Shown: positions 13,019-13,104 of the stretch, one piece after another
Position numbering within the stretch: the first letter of the stretch is position 1
Layout: each line of letters opens with the position of its first letter
From: CAZRGV01 sp964599655
GTDB lineage: Bacteria; Planctomycetota; Planctomycetia; Isosphaerales; Isosphaeraceae
Assembly (NCBI GenBank): GCA_964599655.1
Contig: CAZRGV010000155.1
Location: 1-13,104 of the forward strand
DNA length: 13,104 bases
Reading direction: 5' to 3'
Notes under the pieces: model-generated
Database searches by the model: none
What the model was told of the DNA's origin: nothing
Seen by the model: only the letters and a program-made list of their open reading frames with translations
Program-made: the position numbers and the translations under genes

Positions 13019-13104
13019 CTCCGCCCGGAAGTCGGCCAGGTGATCGGCCAGGGGGCGGGGTACCGGTTCTGATCGTTGTCATCCTACTGACGGGCGACGA
13101 TGTC

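Overview
The window is high-GC bacterial DNA, most likely from a planctomycete of the Isosphaeraceae type. This is an inference from gene content and no marker gene is present. The hints are a hypothetical protein with a TGPKTPEGKAR...NALKHGL N-terminus, a tyrosine recombinase with a TDRRHDRRALS linker as I recall from planctomycetes, an intergenic GTCCGC/GCGGAC hairpin repeat, weak or variable Shine-Dalgarno sequences, and GC-rich genes separated by short, very AT-rich gaps.

Layout. At the left edge the last 34 codons of a + strand gene end and converge on a solitary arylamine N-acetyltransferase gene (minus strand), with a hairpin terminator between them. Next comes a 530-residue minus-strand protein of unknown function with a long disordered tail. 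A gene-poor gap (2803-3370) then holds a structured repeat, three copies of a GTCCGC hairpin in a direct/inverted arrangement. The repeat abuts a short decayed piece of what looks like a LamG-type domain, followed by an AT-rich stretch.

From 3371 to 11368 all seven genes are on the minus strand and form a surface-glycan locus. In transcription order they are: a GT2 glycosyltransferase; a WaaE/KdtX-like GT2; D-aminoacyl-tRNA deacylase (dtd), coupled to the preceding gene by ATGA; a GT1 UGT-like glycosyltransferase; a 511-bp gap; a GT4 glycosyltransferase; a NagA-like amidohydrolase; and a sugar-1-phosphate nucleotidyltransferase with a left-handed beta-helix tail, again coupled by ATGA. A reasonable reading is that the nucleotidyltransferase makes an activated sugar, the NagA-like enzyme deacetylates or otherwise trims an amino sugar, and the four glycosyltransferases build a lipid-linked or envelope glycan. 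The substrates cannot be read from sequence.

At the right end lies tRNA-Arg(UCG) on the + strand. A tyrosine recombinase points back at it from the 3' side, and its open reading frame runs straight through the tRNA in antisense. This is the usual layout for the edge of an integrative element that uses a tRNA 3' end as its attachment site, so the DNA right of the tRNA is probably imported. The 5' end of the recombinase gene looks damaged or is miscalled: an in-frame stop and a C-run frameshift candidate lie just upstream.

I did not find a clearly new multi-gene system. The items most worth a second look are the hairpin repeat with its LamG remnant, the integrase/tRNA overlap, the coupled NagA-like/nucleotidyltransferase pair, the placement of dtd inside a glycosyltransferase operon, and an operator-like cluster of inverted repeats upstream of the NagA-like gene.
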